A DNA stretch of 64,000 nt from Sphingobacterium sp. UBA2700 (GCA_002354335.1 DELI01000029.1:35899-99898); one strand, 5' to 3'. Counted from the stretch's first letter, positions 45,606 to 54,822 are shown. A program made the numbers and translations. Notes: a model not told the origin generated them from the sequence alone.

Positions 45606-46580
45606 ATGCAAGAGACGATCATTGAATTCCAATCCGTGAGCAAACGTTACGGCAATCACCATGCAGTGCAAGACTTGGATCTGCAGATTACCAAAGGTGA
45701 AATTTTTGGTCTACTTGGGCCCAACGGAGCAGGTAAAACCACGACCATGTTCATGATTCTAGGACTGATAGAACCTACCCAAGGCCAAATCAATGTGATG
45801 GGCCGTTCTCCTTATCGCTCTGCCATCCATGTCAAGCGCAAGATTGGTTATCTGGCCGATACTATAGGATTTTATGAGCAAATGAGCGCAAAGGACAACC
45901 TTTCTTTCATCGCTAGGCTCAATCAGGTTCCTAGCCAACATTTGGACAGACGTGTGGAGGATCTGTTGGATTTAGTGGGGCTATCAAATGCTGCAAATAA
46001 TAAAACTGGCACATATTCCAGGGGAATGAAACAACGTTTAGGAATTGCGCAAGCACTAATCAAGCGTCCCCAAATTTTGATTCTGGACGAACCGACATTG
46101 GGCTTGGATCCGCGGGGAGTTGAAGAGTTGCTAAATCTAGTGCAGCAATTGAACCAACAGTATGGTATGACAGTAATCATTTCCTCGCACCAACTTGATC
46201 AAGTGCAAAAAATCTGTCATCGAGTTGGGATTTTTGTGCATGGAAAACTCCAGGCCATTGGAAGTATCAAAGAGCTTTCTGAACAGCTCTCACTACAACT
46301 GGGGCATAACTGCATTATCAAGTGGCATAAAGAAGCGACAGTGGACACCAAAGCGCTCGATGGTTTGCTCAGGTCGCGTTTTACATGTTCGCAGATAAGT
46401 TGGGAACAGAACAGCCTAAGCATTACCACAACCGAATATTTGACTCCACAGTTGGTAGCCTGGTGTTCAAGTCAAGGCTTACCTATCATGCAAGTACAAA
46501 GTAATGAATTGACATTACAAGAAATCTACGGCAAGTATTTTGAAAATGAAAAAAGCAGAACAAAAAGCACCGCTGTTTGA
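45606..46580 (+). CDS. ABC transporter ATP-binding protein
   Basis: A 324-residue ATPase. Walker A GPNGAGKTTT (~38-47), signature YSRGMKQRLG, Walker B LILDEPTLGLDP and the switch His in ISSHQLDQ are all present. The last ~90 residues form a C-terminal extension typical of ABC-2 drug/antibiotic or NosF-like exporters. Its end overlaps the permease gene by 41 bp, which indicates coupled translation. Confidence 0.93.
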   Translation: MQETIIEFQSVSKRYGNHHAVQDLDLQITKGEIFGLLGPNGAGKTTTMFMILGLIEPTQGQINVMGRSPYRSAIHVKRKIGYLADTIGFYEQMSAKDNLSFIARLNQVPSQHLDRRVEDLLDLVGLSNAANNKTGTYSRGMKQRLGIAQALIKRPQILILDEPTLGLDPRGVEELLNLVQQLNQQYGMTVIISSHQLDQVQKICHRVGIFVHGKLQAIGSIKELSEQLSLQLGHNCIIKWHKEATVDTKALDGLLRSRFTCSQISWEQNSLSITTTEYLTPQLVAWCSSQGLPIMQVQSNELTLQEIYGKYFENEKSRTKSTAV

Positions 46581-47586
46581 TGTCGGCACGTTATTTATGA
46601 CGCGTAACATCTGGCGCGGTTCAGATTCAGATCCACGTACAAAAGCGCCTATCGTCACTCTAGTGAGCAAAGAAATCCGCACGGCCATCCGGAGCTGGAA
46701 GTTTATTATATTAGTCGCACTGATCACACTGATTTTTATAGGTTCAACCTATGTATCGCTGTTAGCGATCGCAAAATTTAGGGAGGCGACAAGCAACGAA
46801 AACTTCCACCTATATCTTAAGCTATTCACCGCCAGCGAACAGTCGATCCCCCCTTTTTATGTATTTCTTAATTTCTTAGCACCACTGCTTGGCATTGCTT
46901 TAGGTTTCGATGCAATCAATGCAGAGCGCAACAACGGAACCTTGATACCTTTACTCTCTCAACCGATCTATCGTGACAATGTGCTACTGAGCAAATTTTT
47001 TGGACCGTTAAGCGTAACTGCTGTGCTATTCCTTTCGATTACCTTATTGATGTTAGGGACCGTGATGCTACTGACCGGTGTTGCGGTCAGCCCTGCGGAA
47101 TTCATTCGTATCCTACTCTTCGTGTTGGTAAGTATAGTGTATGTTGGGTTTTGGTTAAGCCTGTCCATCTTATGCTCCATTATTTTTTCCCAACCATCTA
47201 CCTCAGCAATGGCAGGGATTGGATGTTGGTTGTTTTTTTCGGTATTCTACCCGATGCTGGTCAGTTTGCTGATGAGCTTTCTAGTTGGCAATCCGGCTAA
47301 TTTTTCCGAGCAGCAGTATCTCCATTATGCAGATGTCGCATTAAACATATCGAGGATCTCTCCGAGTCAGCTCTATAATGATGCTACAGCAGCACTGTTA
47401 ACTCCATCCATCAGAAGTCTAGGACCAATGAGCCTACAGCAAAGTTTCGGTGCCTTGCCTACGGATCTCACGATCGGCAATTCGCTAGCGGTCATCTTTC
47501 CACAGCTCAGCGGGCTCATGGCGAGCACAGTCATCTTATTTGCAGGATGCTACTTCTTATTTATGCGCAAAGAGGTCCGTGTTTAG
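46540..47586 (+). CDS. ABC-2 type transporter permease
   Basis: A 348-residue membrane protein with about six hydrophobic helices, the first at ~64-84 and an extended extracytoplasmic loop after it (~85-115). The segment GFDAINAERNNGTLIPLLSQPI is characteristic of ABC-2/NosY permeases. It overlaps the ATPase gene; an ATG two codons downstream is also possible. With the NEW3 protein it would form an exporter of unknown cargo. Confidence 0.87.
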   Translation: MKMKKAEQKAPLFDVGTLFMTRNIWRGSDSDPRTKAPIVTLVSKEIRTAIRSWKFIILVALITLIFIGSTYVSLLAIAKFREATSNENFHLYLKLFTASEQSIPPFYVFLNFLAPLLGIALGFDAINAERNNGTLIPLLSQPIYRDNVLLSKFFGPLSVTAVLFLSITLLMLGTVMLLTGVAVSPAEFIRILLFVLVSIVYVGFWLSLSILCSIIFSQPSTSAMAGIGCWLFFSVFYPMLVSLLMSFLVGNPANFSEQQYLHYADVALNISRISPSQLYNDATAALLTPSIRSLGPMSLQQSFGALPTDLTIGNSLAVIFPQLSGLMASTVILFAGCYFLFMRKEVRV

Positions 47587-47617
47587 CCTTCCGGTAGCAG
47601 ATTTGTCGCTAAGAGAA

Positions 47618-47654
47618 ATCAGAAAGCTAGCCAACTTTTGGCTTCCTTTCTGAT
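47618..47654 (+). terminator. Hairpin behind the ABC permease
   Basis: A 9-bp outer stem ATCAGAAAG (47618-47626) with 47646-47654 and a 4-bp inner stem (47629-47632 with 47640-47643). No T-run follows, so termination is only probable. Confidence 0.5.
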
Positions 47655-47706
47655 CTCATACAACCAATGATTTCTCGACAGTTCACTCCAGATTCACTCA
47701 TAAGGA

Positions 47707-47865
47707 TCACCTAATTAACTTAATGAGTTTTTTTAAATCTGTAGGATATTCCTTTAGCGTCTCTAGAATGAAGTCTTCTGCTTTTTCTTGAGAGTAGTTC
47801 TCTTTTAGGTATTGCGCATGTTTCAGAATAAACGCGTTTAAGTTTAATTTCTTTGATTGGTGCAT
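47707..47865 (-). CDS. Small hypothetical protein, 52 residues
   Basis: An ORF from ATG at 47865 to TGA at 47707-47709. The predicted peptide starts MHQSKKLNLNAFILKHAQYL and is lysine-rich and amphipathic-helical throughout, like a small basic DNA- or RNA-associated protein. The coding-like composition is the only support; I do not recognise it. Confidence 0.4.
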   Translation of the reverse strand: MHQSKKLNLNAFILKHAQYLKENYSQEKAEDFILETLKEYPTDLKKLIKLIR

Positions 47866-48674
47866 GTGAATTTTAAAGAAAAACAATTCAAAACGTTAAT
47901 CGTGCATTTTCTTTGAAAATCTAGTAGTTATACGTTCAGGCCCGAATTAATCTCAAGCGTTCAAGTAGAACTCGATGGAAAATATGCTTAAGGTATCCTA
48001 CCGTTAAAGTACTGAATAAGATTAATGGACCTTCTCAACACCTCTAATGCTGAAATGTGCAAATTGTCTTTTGTCTATCGACTAAAAGCGAAAATAAACT
48101 TCTCCATTTGTACATTCTTATTAAGTTTAACTTAGAACCTAACGTTCATGAATCGCGGTTTAGCCGCCATGCATATTCCCTATCTTTAGCTTAATTTGTT
48201 CAATTAACCCTATATTCCAAAACAATTGCAAAAACCATTATTTCCCTTGGGAAGTTTGAAATGTAATATTTCAATTTACATCGACCATCAAATATGATTT
48301 AAAAACATTGTACTAATTCGACAAAGAACCCGCCACCTACGGCGGAATAGATCCGTTCAATGCAGTGTGCGATAATAAGTAGAAAAAAACTTCAATTCGC
48401 TCAATAATGCGCAATTACACTGTTCAGTACACCCATGTATGGTTGAACGAAAAAAAGGGATATCAAGAATAATAATTAGACGACAGTTTTCCCAACCTGT
48501 CGCCGTCGTTTTGTTTTCATAGTTTGCACCAAACTACTTTTTTCTGCCTTAGCTTATTTAAGTAGTTCGTGACTGTAATCAAATCGCCTAGCAACCCAAA
48601 TGCAGTACAAATTATGAAAAACGTGTTCATATTTCAATTATACTAATTATTTTGGTATTTATACTCAACAAGTT
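47866..48674. other. Long intergenic stretch without a clear gene
   Basis: About 800 bp. Short hairpins occur (CCGCC...GGCGG near 48330-48345; GACGACAG...CTGTCGCCGTC near 48480-48508). A broken reading at ~48340-48475 contains YGGIDPFNAVCDNK, a stop, and later YTVQYTHVWLNEKKGYQE, which might be a gene remnant. Nothing firm. Confidence 0.35.
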
Positions 48675-49176
<502 letters not shown>

Positions 49177-49265
49177 GCTTTACTATACAACCGCCAACAA
49201 GCCATCGAGAAAGCTATTGAAAGGGCGCTAAAAATCTTCAATGAAAATCATTAATTTTATAAATA

Positions 49266-49529
49266 ATGGCACATAAAGAGAAGATATTCAAATTAGCTAA
49301 TGGCAATCGTTTAAAAGTTGAAATTTCATTCCACTTTGATAGTTTTAGATATGAATATAATAAATCAAAGGAAAACATGTCATACTATGCTTTTGTAACT
49401 TACTTAGAAAGGGGTAAAAGGAAAGGAATAAGAGTAAACAATGAAGATTGGTTACCTCAAATACAAGAAACTGCCATAGCACTATGGCAAGATTTTAAAC
49501 CAAAATTCACTAGACAAACCCATCGTTAG
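49266..49529 (+). CDS. Small hypothetical protein
   Basis: An 87-residue, basic, aromatic-rich protein without signal or membrane helix. It follows the GIY-YIG-like gene on the same strand. Not recognised. Confidence 0.5.
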   Translation: MAHKEKIFKLANGNRLKVEISFHFDSFRYEYNKSKENMSYYAFVTYLERGKRKGIRVNNEDWLPQIQETAIALWQDFKPKFTRQTHR

Positions 49530-49584
49530 ACTTTTTCATATATATTGACTAAATTTAACATAATCAAAAACTGATCATTAAGTT

Positions 49585-49893
49585 ATGTTTGAGATTGTCG
49601 ATATTGTAATGTTTGGCATTCTAGGAATCATAGTTGCCATCAAAGGAATTGAAATTACAAAAGTATTAAATGGCAAAGGCGGGATTAAACGAGCCTTTAA
49701 CCTTACCCCATCAGAGCGAAAGATGATGTTTTCCATCCTCACTTTGACCTTCTTATGTAATCTTTTTTTCTGCTTAGGCGCTTTTGGATTGGACTTCAAA
49801 ACGTGGAAAGCTCAATATTATGCGATTCTCTTTGGCGTTCCTTTCGTCGTAAGTTGGGGTGTTGCAATATTGTCTCATAAGGATGCGGGTTAG
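49585..49893 (+). CDS. Small two- to three-helix membrane protein
   Basis: A 102-residue protein with hydrophobic segments at ~3-20, ~48-67 and ~80-96, joined by a basic loop (KGGIKRAFNLTPSERK). Probably in the inner membrane. Its stop overlaps the convergent gene's stop by 4 bp. Function unknown. Confidence 0.55.
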   Translation: MFEIVDIVMFGILGIIVAIKGIEITKVLNGKGGIKRAFNLTPSERKMMFSILTLTFLCNLFFCLGAFGLDFKTWKAQYYAILFGVPFVVSWGVAILSHKDAG

Positions 49894-50078
49894 GCTTTGT
49901 TAATAATTGCAAGCCCCTCATCGCTCCATGTCAGCAAATCCGACAGCACTAGCACTCCCGAGTCGTCATCTAAACTATCAAGGTATTCCCAAAGATCGCC
50001 TTCTATCACTGCAGGGACTCCACTAAGAATGATATGATATCCGTCGTGAATAAGTCGCTGTATTTCTTCTCTTTTCAT
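49890..50078 (-). CDS. Small hypothetical protein
   Basis: About 62 residues from ATG at 50078; a longer reading begins at 50117 but its first 13 residues look non-coding. Acidic, with a helical start (MKREEIQRLIHDGYHIILSG) and a Leu/Asp-rich end. No signal. Not recognised. Confidence 0.4.
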   Translation of the reverse strand: MKREEIQRLIHDGYHIILSGVPAVIEGDLWEYLDSLDDDSGVLVLSDLLTWSDEGLAIINKA

Positions 50079-50312
50079 ATCAAGTAAACCGCGATAGATA
50101 AAAATAGTTTGCACCAACTTCTTGACGAATTACTAATGTTTACAGTCGAATTAGTTAAGTACCTTTCTTGCAAAATGCTGTTCGACAATCAAGTTTAGTT
50201 TACTTTCATCCAGATCGATATTTGAAACAACATTTTCCAAAGGACACACTAAAATTAACGCCCATCCTAAGGAATGGGCATTGGTCGACGTATAAAGTAG
50301 AAAATGAATCCG

Positions 50313-50906
50313 TTATTCTTTCTCCGCCTCTGGATTAATATGGGATTCCGCAATATCCGTTAAGGATTCGTCTGTTTCTTCCTCTTCTTGCAATGTCTTT
50401 TCCAAAATATCTGCAACTTTTTCAAGCCCCAATGTAATTGCAATTTGAGCGAGCCCCCCATATGAAGCGATTTCGTAATGTTCAACTTTTTGAGCAGCAA
50501 TAATCAATCCCACATCCCTTGTTACGGAACCTTCTTCTGTAGATTTTATAATTTCTTTGGCTTCTTCAATAAGTCCATCTATTGCTTTACACTCCTTGCT
50601 TTCCTCTTGCTCTCCAAGTTTTTCGAAAACTTTTTTCAATCTGCTGACGTGCTTTTTGGTCAGGAGGTGGTGATCTTCAAAAGCGTCTTTGAGCTCCTCG
50701 GTGGTGGCCGCTCGCTCCATTTCCTGAAGAGCATCTACCAGTTTGTTCTCTGCATATAATAAATCTTTCAATCCAGACAAAAAGAAGTCATATAACGGGG
50801 TTCTCTTATCGTTATTTTTAGATGCGGATAATTTCGTACCATCAGCATCTTGTTCGGAGTCATCTGATCCTTTTTTTATTTTTTCTTGCAATTCTTTCTT
50901 TGCCAT
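50313..50906 (-). CDS. DUF892 (YciF-type) ferritin-like stress protein
   Basis: A 197-residue protein. After a charged N-terminal tail (~1-35) it has the DUF892 four-helix bundle: LYDFFLSGLKDLLYAENKLV, an EDHH segment, and VGLIIAAQKVEHYEIASYGG with ferritin-like Glu/His metal ligands. The family is induced by stress in many bacteria; its exact role is unknown. It lies beside the KGG-motif protein on the same strand, forming a stress cluster. Confidence 0.88.
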   Translation of the reverse strand: MAKKELQEKIKKGSDDSEQDADGTKLSASKNNDKRTPLYDFFLSGLKDLLYAENKLVDALQEMERAATTEELKDAFEDHHLLTKKHVSRLKKVFEKLGEQEESKECKAIDGLIEEAKEIIKSTEEGSVTRDVGLIIAAQKVEHYEIASYGGLAQIAITLGLEKVADILEKTLQEEEETDESLTDIAESHINPEAEKE

Positions 50907-50975
50907 AACTGTTGTTATTTGTCAAGGTAAAAAGTGCCCCTACTAATTAGGGGCACATGTTAAAAAATGGATTTA

Positions 50976-51545
50976 TTAAGAGTTTCTTCTACCGCCAATT
51001 CCGGAACGTCCGGAGCGTCGGCCTCCACTATGGGAAGCTTCACCGCCCATCCGGGCAATCCTGGTTCTTTCAGCCTTACTCATTGAAGCAAAGCCTCGCT
51101 TACTTGTTCCTGAACTAGAATTTCTTGATGAGCCCGAACCTGATGATGAGCTGGACGAGCTTGAGCGACCTCTAGACGAGGAACTCCGACCCGAATTACT
51201 TCGTCCACTACTTCCAGAGCTATTTTTCCCTCTACCGGATGAAGATCTTGAGCTTCCAGATGTGAATCGTCCGTCACTATCCCTTCTTCTATTAGAACGT
51301 CTGTCGTCTGAGTCTTCATCATCATCTTCATCCTCTTCATCATAGTCGCGATCATAATCATCATAATCCTCATCATCATAATCGTCGAAATCGTCTTCAT
51401 CGAAATCGTCATCATATTCTTCATCGTTGGATGCATCTCGGAACCCATGGCTATATCCCAACTGATAGATATCTTCCATTGAATGTTCTTGGTTTCCTGT
51501 TGAAGAACTTCTTGAATTGCTTCTGCTTGAATTTTTCCTGTTCAT
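50976..51545 (-). CDS. KGG-motif stress protein with Asp-rich and Ser/Arg/Gly-rich tracts
   Basis: A 189-residue low-complexity protein. Residues ~40-80 are almost only Asp, Glu and Tyr; residues ~85-150 are a Ser/Arg/Gly tract; the end holds RGFASMSKAERTRIARMGGE, which matches the stress-induced KGG (Gsi-B-like) motif GFASMDPEKQREIASKGG in a variant form with MGGE in place of KGGK. Such proteins are hydrophilic and disordered and protect during desiccation or stress. It lies 70 bp upstream of the DUF892 gene on the same strand. Confidence 0.7.
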   Translation of the reverse strand: MNRKNSSRSNSRSSSTGNQEHSMEDIYQLGYSHGFRDASNDEEYDDDFDEDDFDDYDDEDYDDYDRDYDEEDEDDDEDSDDRRSNRRRDSDGRFTSGSSRSSSGRGKNSSGSSGRSNSGRSSSSRGRSSSSSSSSGSGSSRNSSSGTSKRGFASMSKAERTRIARMGGEASHSGGRRSGRSGIGGRRNS

Positions 51546-51902
51546 AATTATTGAAATTTATAATATTTCCCCTGATTATTACAGGGCACTTAACATGGAA
51601 ACAGTATCTAGAATTGTGCTTCCATATGATGAAACCTTTAGAAACAAAAAGGTTTACAATAATTAGATTTTCTTTTTGCCTATAATCTCGCTTCGCTTTT
51701 AAAGAAATTCTCTTTTTAAAAATAATATGGCAACTGAGCTGTATCCACTTTGCAGGGGAATCGTTTTTCAATTACTGTTACTCTGTGCGGTAAAACATTA
51801 TAATATAATGAGGGACAAGCATCTGGTGTTTGATTATTCTTGTTTATCCTTATCCGCGATGACGCGCCGGAATTTACTAATATTTTTAGTAAATTCGCAA
51901 GG
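51546..51902. other. Intergenic stretch with an AT-rich palindrome
   Basis: No gene seen apart from a possible TTG start at 51840 for the next ORF. A 10-bp stem (51870-51879 with 51887-51896, arm GAATTTACTA) lies just before the ATG at 51903 and could act on translation or bind a regulator. Confidence 0.4.
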
Positions 51903-52370
51903 ATGAAACCATTGGAGATCCATTGTCGAAATAGAGTGATGTATGCAAAGATATCAGTGCGTGGCCGCGGGTCAGGCCGCCGTGACTACGTATTGACCGG
52001 AAAGGATGGAGTTTCGCTATACGTTTACACCAAAGAAAAAGGCCATTGGAAATGTACATTAGGTTATCTCGATGAGGATATTAAAGAAGCTGTTATCAAC
52101 GCGCTTATTATTCGGTTCGACAAAACAATTTGCGATATATTCTATTACAAGAGAGAACGTAAATTGGTAGAAGTTCGCGAGAAGCAGGGCAATTTATGGC
52201 ATATTTATGTTAACCTTTCTCATGTAGCGACGCTCTCCTACGATAAATTTACTAAGAGATTCAAATACAACTTAGAAGATGAAAGTGGAGTGCTTACTGA
52301 CGATCACATCAGAAAGTATATCGGGAAGATTGGAACAGGCGAGATCTCCTGGTATAAGGGGGATAGGTAG
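51903..52370 (+). CDS. Hypothetical protein
   Basis: About 155 residues from ATG at 51903; a TTG at 51840 would add 21 residues. Basic, soluble, with alternating Tyr/Lys/Val strands, suggesting a beta-rich fold. No known motif. A bidirectional hairpin follows at once. Confidence 0.55.
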   Translation: MKPLEIHCRNRVMYAKISVRGRGSGRRDYVLTGKDGVSLYVYTKEKGHWKCTLGYLDEDIKEAVINALIIRFDKTICDIFYYKRERKLVEVREKQGNLWHIYVNLSHVATLSYDKFTKRFKYNLEDESGVLTDDHIRKYIGKIGTGEISWYKGDR

Positions 52371-52374
52371 TAGA

Positions 52375-52396
52375 AAAGCCCCTTAGTTGGGGCTTT
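52375..52396. terminator. Bidirectional terminator
   Basis: An 8-bp stem AAAGCCCC (52375-52382) with GGGGCTTT (52389-52396), T-run on both sides. It lies between convergent genes. Confidence 0.8.
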
Positions 52397-52401
52397 CTTT
52401 C

Positions 52402-52638
52402 TTAATCATGTCCTTCTGTCTTTACAATCTTGTTGTAAATTCCCAGAAGTAAAAACGGTGCTGCCCATTGCCCAATAAAAAGCGCATCTTTATCGTCTTT
52501 CCATCTGCTACATTTCAGAGCTGCTGATACGCCCATAGATAAAAGCGCAGCTCCTAAAAATACCACCGAAGGTATTTTCGCTGTCTGACTTTCAATAGCC
52601 TTGCTTACTTGGTCCTCGTTTGCTGTGTCTAGTGCCAT
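52402..52638 (-). CDS. Small membrane protein
   Basis: A 78-residue protein with two hydrophobic segments (~24-42 and ~53-68) and a polar N-terminus. Near the stress genes; possibly part of the same response. Not recognised. Confidence 0.55.
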   Translation of the reverse strand: MALDTANEDQVSKAIESQTAKIPSVVFLGAALLSMGVSAALKCSRWKDDKDALFIGQWAAPFLLLGIYNKIVKTEGHD

Positions 52639-52874
52639 AAGTTTATAATTTAATTGTAATTGTCTTTTACAACAAGCTGGACAATAATGTGTTTGAAAAA
52701 ATGTGAATTTTTATATGTCATGTATTTGCAAACTTTTACATAAACCGTTTGTAGTATAAATGATTACAACCATCTCAAAACATTGTTGTTCGGTACATAC
52801 AATGCTTATAGCTCAGCGATCGTGGGGCTTTTTTATTCATTTCACTGAGCAAAAATTGTTGATATAAAATAAAA

Positions 52875-52894
52875 AAGCCCCTTAACTGGGGCTT
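52875..52894 (-). terminator. Terminator facing left, after the phage-like genes
   Basis: A 7-bp stem AAGCCCC (52875-52881) with GGGGCTT (52888-52894); on the minus strand it is followed by a T6 run. It sits ~90 bp beyond the last phage-like reading and probably ends that module's transcript. The rest of 52639-52987 holds no gene I can support. Confidence 0.65.
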
Positions 52895-52987
52895 GTCACA
52901 AATATTGTCATAATTGTTACTGAAATCGCGCTGTTTCCTATTCATTTGAAAGAGGTTTAATAAAGAGCCTCTTCTTATCAAATCACT

Positions 52988-53194
52988 TTAAATTAAGCTA
53001 TCTAACTTGTCGGGGTTATCTGTAACAAAATCCCTGCTGATTAGCATCCACTTTGACAGGTCTGGTAATACTTGCGCCACTGCACCCCCCAATGTAACGC
53101 CATTCGAACTTACCATATATCGATAAGTCTTTGGGTGTATTTCTAAATCAGATTTAATTTCTATCAGTCAAATTCTTTTATTCAAATACAACAT
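52988..53194 (-). pseudogene. Small phage-module gene with an in-frame TGA
   Basis: From ATG at 53194 the frame reads eight codons, meets TGA at 53168-53170, and then continues as LIEIKSDLEIHPKTYRYMVS to TAA at 52988-52990, 68 codons in all. The downstream part is clearly coding-like (GVTLGGAVAQVLPDLSKW). Last gene of the decayed lysis cluster. Identity unknown. Confidence 0.55.
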
Positions 53195-53248
53195 ATTTAG
53201 CTATTCGACTTTGGATTTTAAGAATTCTTATTTAAATATAGTCTTACC

Positions 53249-53893
53249 TTACGCATTCAGTTTGTTAGGTCTAAATCCCAACCATAGGGCGATGCCAACT
53301 AATACACCAACGAAAGCAATGCCCCAGCCAATCTTGCTGAAGAATACTGCCTACACATTGGGTTTGCTTTCGCTGCTGTTAGATGACGGGGCCTGACTTC
53401 GGTGCTGTTCCTCAACACGGGCAACTTGCTTATTGGTCGAATCCTGGTTTTCCTCCTGTCGTTCCTTTGTAGCATCCTTTCGTTCGGTGATCTTTTCCTT
53501 TTCTACCTTTTCCACTCAATCCGGTTTAGTTTCTATTTCGATTGTCAGCGTTTTATTAAGTGTATCGAGAATAGCTTTGACCTGTTGACCGGCGGAACCT
53601 CTAAGGAAGTTTTCCCCAGGTTTAAAATCCTCCTTTTGTGCGGTAACCCGGATCCTGCTACCCTCACGAATTGTCGTGGTTGTCGTTTCCCTTTCCGTTA
53701 CGACAGTTCCTTTGTCGACTCCCTTTTCCGTAATCTCGGTTTTCGCGCCGGTGGATTCGGTTAAAGTCTGCTCAACCTCTGCCCCCTCAACAATCTTCAA
53801 AGAGGACGATTTCTTCTGTTTGTTGCGAAGCGTACCACATGATGCAGCGGCCATCACCCTGACAGCGATTGCTAATAATTTAACCCCTTTCAT
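53249..53893 (-). pseudogene. Unimolecular spanin-like lipoprotein, broken by TGA and TAG
   Basis: The reading starts at ATG 53893 with a short hydrophobic segment and lipobox-like AAASC, then ~160 residues of charged, helical sequence, and ends in one membrane helix (GWGIAFVGVLVGIALWLGF) followed by RPNKLNA. It is interrupted in frame by TGA (53516-53518) and TAG (53351-53353). Lipid anchor at one end and a membrane helix at the other is the layout of u-spanins, which join inner and outer membrane in phage lysis. It follows an endolysin and holin-like genes. Confidence 0.6.
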
Positions 53894-53922
53894 CTATCGC
53901 TATTTTTAGCCTGTCTAATGAA

Positions 53923-54048
53923 TTATTTAAACTGTCTAATGACTTTAATAAGTGTTGGTTGCTTACGTTGCTCTATCGGCTTGCTTTGCCTAGATGAGGT
54001 AATGATACCCCACCATATCAACATCAGTAATATTAATGTCTTTCTCAT
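53923..54048 (-). CDS. Very small membrane protein of the lysis cluster
   Basis: A 41-codon reading: M-R-K then a hydrophobic helix (LILLMLIWWGIITSS) and a basic tail. Its ATG overlaps the stop of the gene before (TAATG). After the TAA at 53923-53925 the frame continues for ten codons to a TGA that overlaps the next ATG (ATGA), suggesting the TAA is itself a nonsense mutation. Confidence 0.5.
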   Translation of the reverse strand: MRKTLILLMLIWWGIITSSRQSKPIEQRKQPTLIKVIRQFK

Positions 54049-54221
54049 TACTTACCTCCAATCTTTTGAACGATGGTATCGACCTTGTTTAATGCTTTGT
54101 CCACTCCTTTGCGGACTCCTTCCTGCTTATTTTCTACGACCGCAGGAGCGCTTTCCTCAACTGCCCTAGGAACTTGCCTGCGTACTTCTTCTACGATCTT
54201 CGCAACTAGGTCCTCATTCAT
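54048..54221 (-). CDS. Small helical protein of the lysis cluster
   Basis: A 57-residue amphipathic helical protein (MNEDLVAKIVEEVRRQV start, later KALNKVDTIVQKIGGK). It overlaps the holin-like gene by 8 bp and the next gene by its stop codon, as phage genes do. Function unknown. Confidence 0.5.
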   Translation of the reverse strand: MNEDLVAKIVEEVRRQVPRAVEESAPAVVENKQEGVRKGVDKALNKVDTIVQKIGGK

Positions 54222-54366
54222 GGTTATGGATCTTATACACCAAGTAGATATTGAGCAATATGGATAATGTTCCAACCAGAGCTACGACATCCTTATACGT
54301 TAGTCCAAATATCTTTACAACCCCGTCGACCTTTCTGTCGATCATATCTTGCTTAACCTCGCTCAT
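54214..54366 (-). CDS. Holin-like single-helix protein
   Basis: A 50-residue protein from ATG 54366 with a polar N-terminus and one membrane helix (DVVALVGTLSILLNIYLVY) followed by a short charged tail. Size, topology and position 4 bp behind the endolysin suggest a holin or antiholin; there is no sequence proof. A longer reading into the endolysin is a shadow. Confidence 0.5.
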   Translation of the reverse strand: MSEVKQDMIDRKVDGVVKIFGLTYKDVVALVGTLSILLNIYLVYKIHNHE

Positions 54367-54370
54367 TCTC

Positions 54371-54822
54371 TTACTTACTGAAATATAAATCTGCTTCCGC
54401 TTTTGTTCTTCTTCGCAATCCAGCGAAACCTTTTCCCCTTGCCTTGTTCTACTTCGCAAATTCTTCACGTGTGTTCGGATCGCTTGGGTTGATGTTGAAC
54501 TTCTTCAATAGCCTCGATTTGCTGAGATGTGCCCCGCCCAAATTAAATGTGAAACTTACTAGAGCATCAAATTGGTTTTGTGTCAGCTTGAACTTAACCA
54601 ACCGCAATAAATCCCCCTCATAACCTTTCAAAATCTCCTTCAGCATGCAAGCAGCCTGATGTTCTGTCTACGGTCGGTCCTGCATCGTTACCTTCGCCTG
54701 TTAGGCAGGCAATACGTAAACCCGTATCGGATCGTCGAGATATCAATCGGATCTTTGTATGGTTTACCGTAGAATCCCTCAAAGCTCTTAATGAGCGCTA
54801 ATCCCTTTTCCCCCGTTTTCAT
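54371..54822 (-). pseudogene. Phage endolysin (GH24 lysozyme-like), decayed
   Basis: The start MKTGEKGLALIKSFEGF with a downstream Tyr/Gly stretch matches GH24 lysozymes (catalytic Glu in FEGF). It has a good Shine-Dalgarno sequence (AAGGAG), unlike its host neighbours. The frame is then lost twice around 54650-54710 (segments TGEGNDAGPTVD and TEHQAACMLKEILKGYEGD lie in different frames). Near the end TAG at 54449-54451 stands where the family has Trp (FAK-W-NKARGKGFAGLRRR), and the reading goes on to TAA at 54371-54373. It would have cut peptidoglycan at phage release. Confidence 0.75.

Noticed and set aside
51080..51448. 122-residue Met-rich ORF on the minus strand
   Set aside because: An alternate frame of the Asp/Ser-rich KGG gene; its Met and Ile runs are the Asp (GAT) tract read one base off.
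52775..52981. 68-residue minus-strand ORF
   Set aside because: It contains the hairpin terminator at 52875-52894 and reads like non-coding AT-rich sequence.
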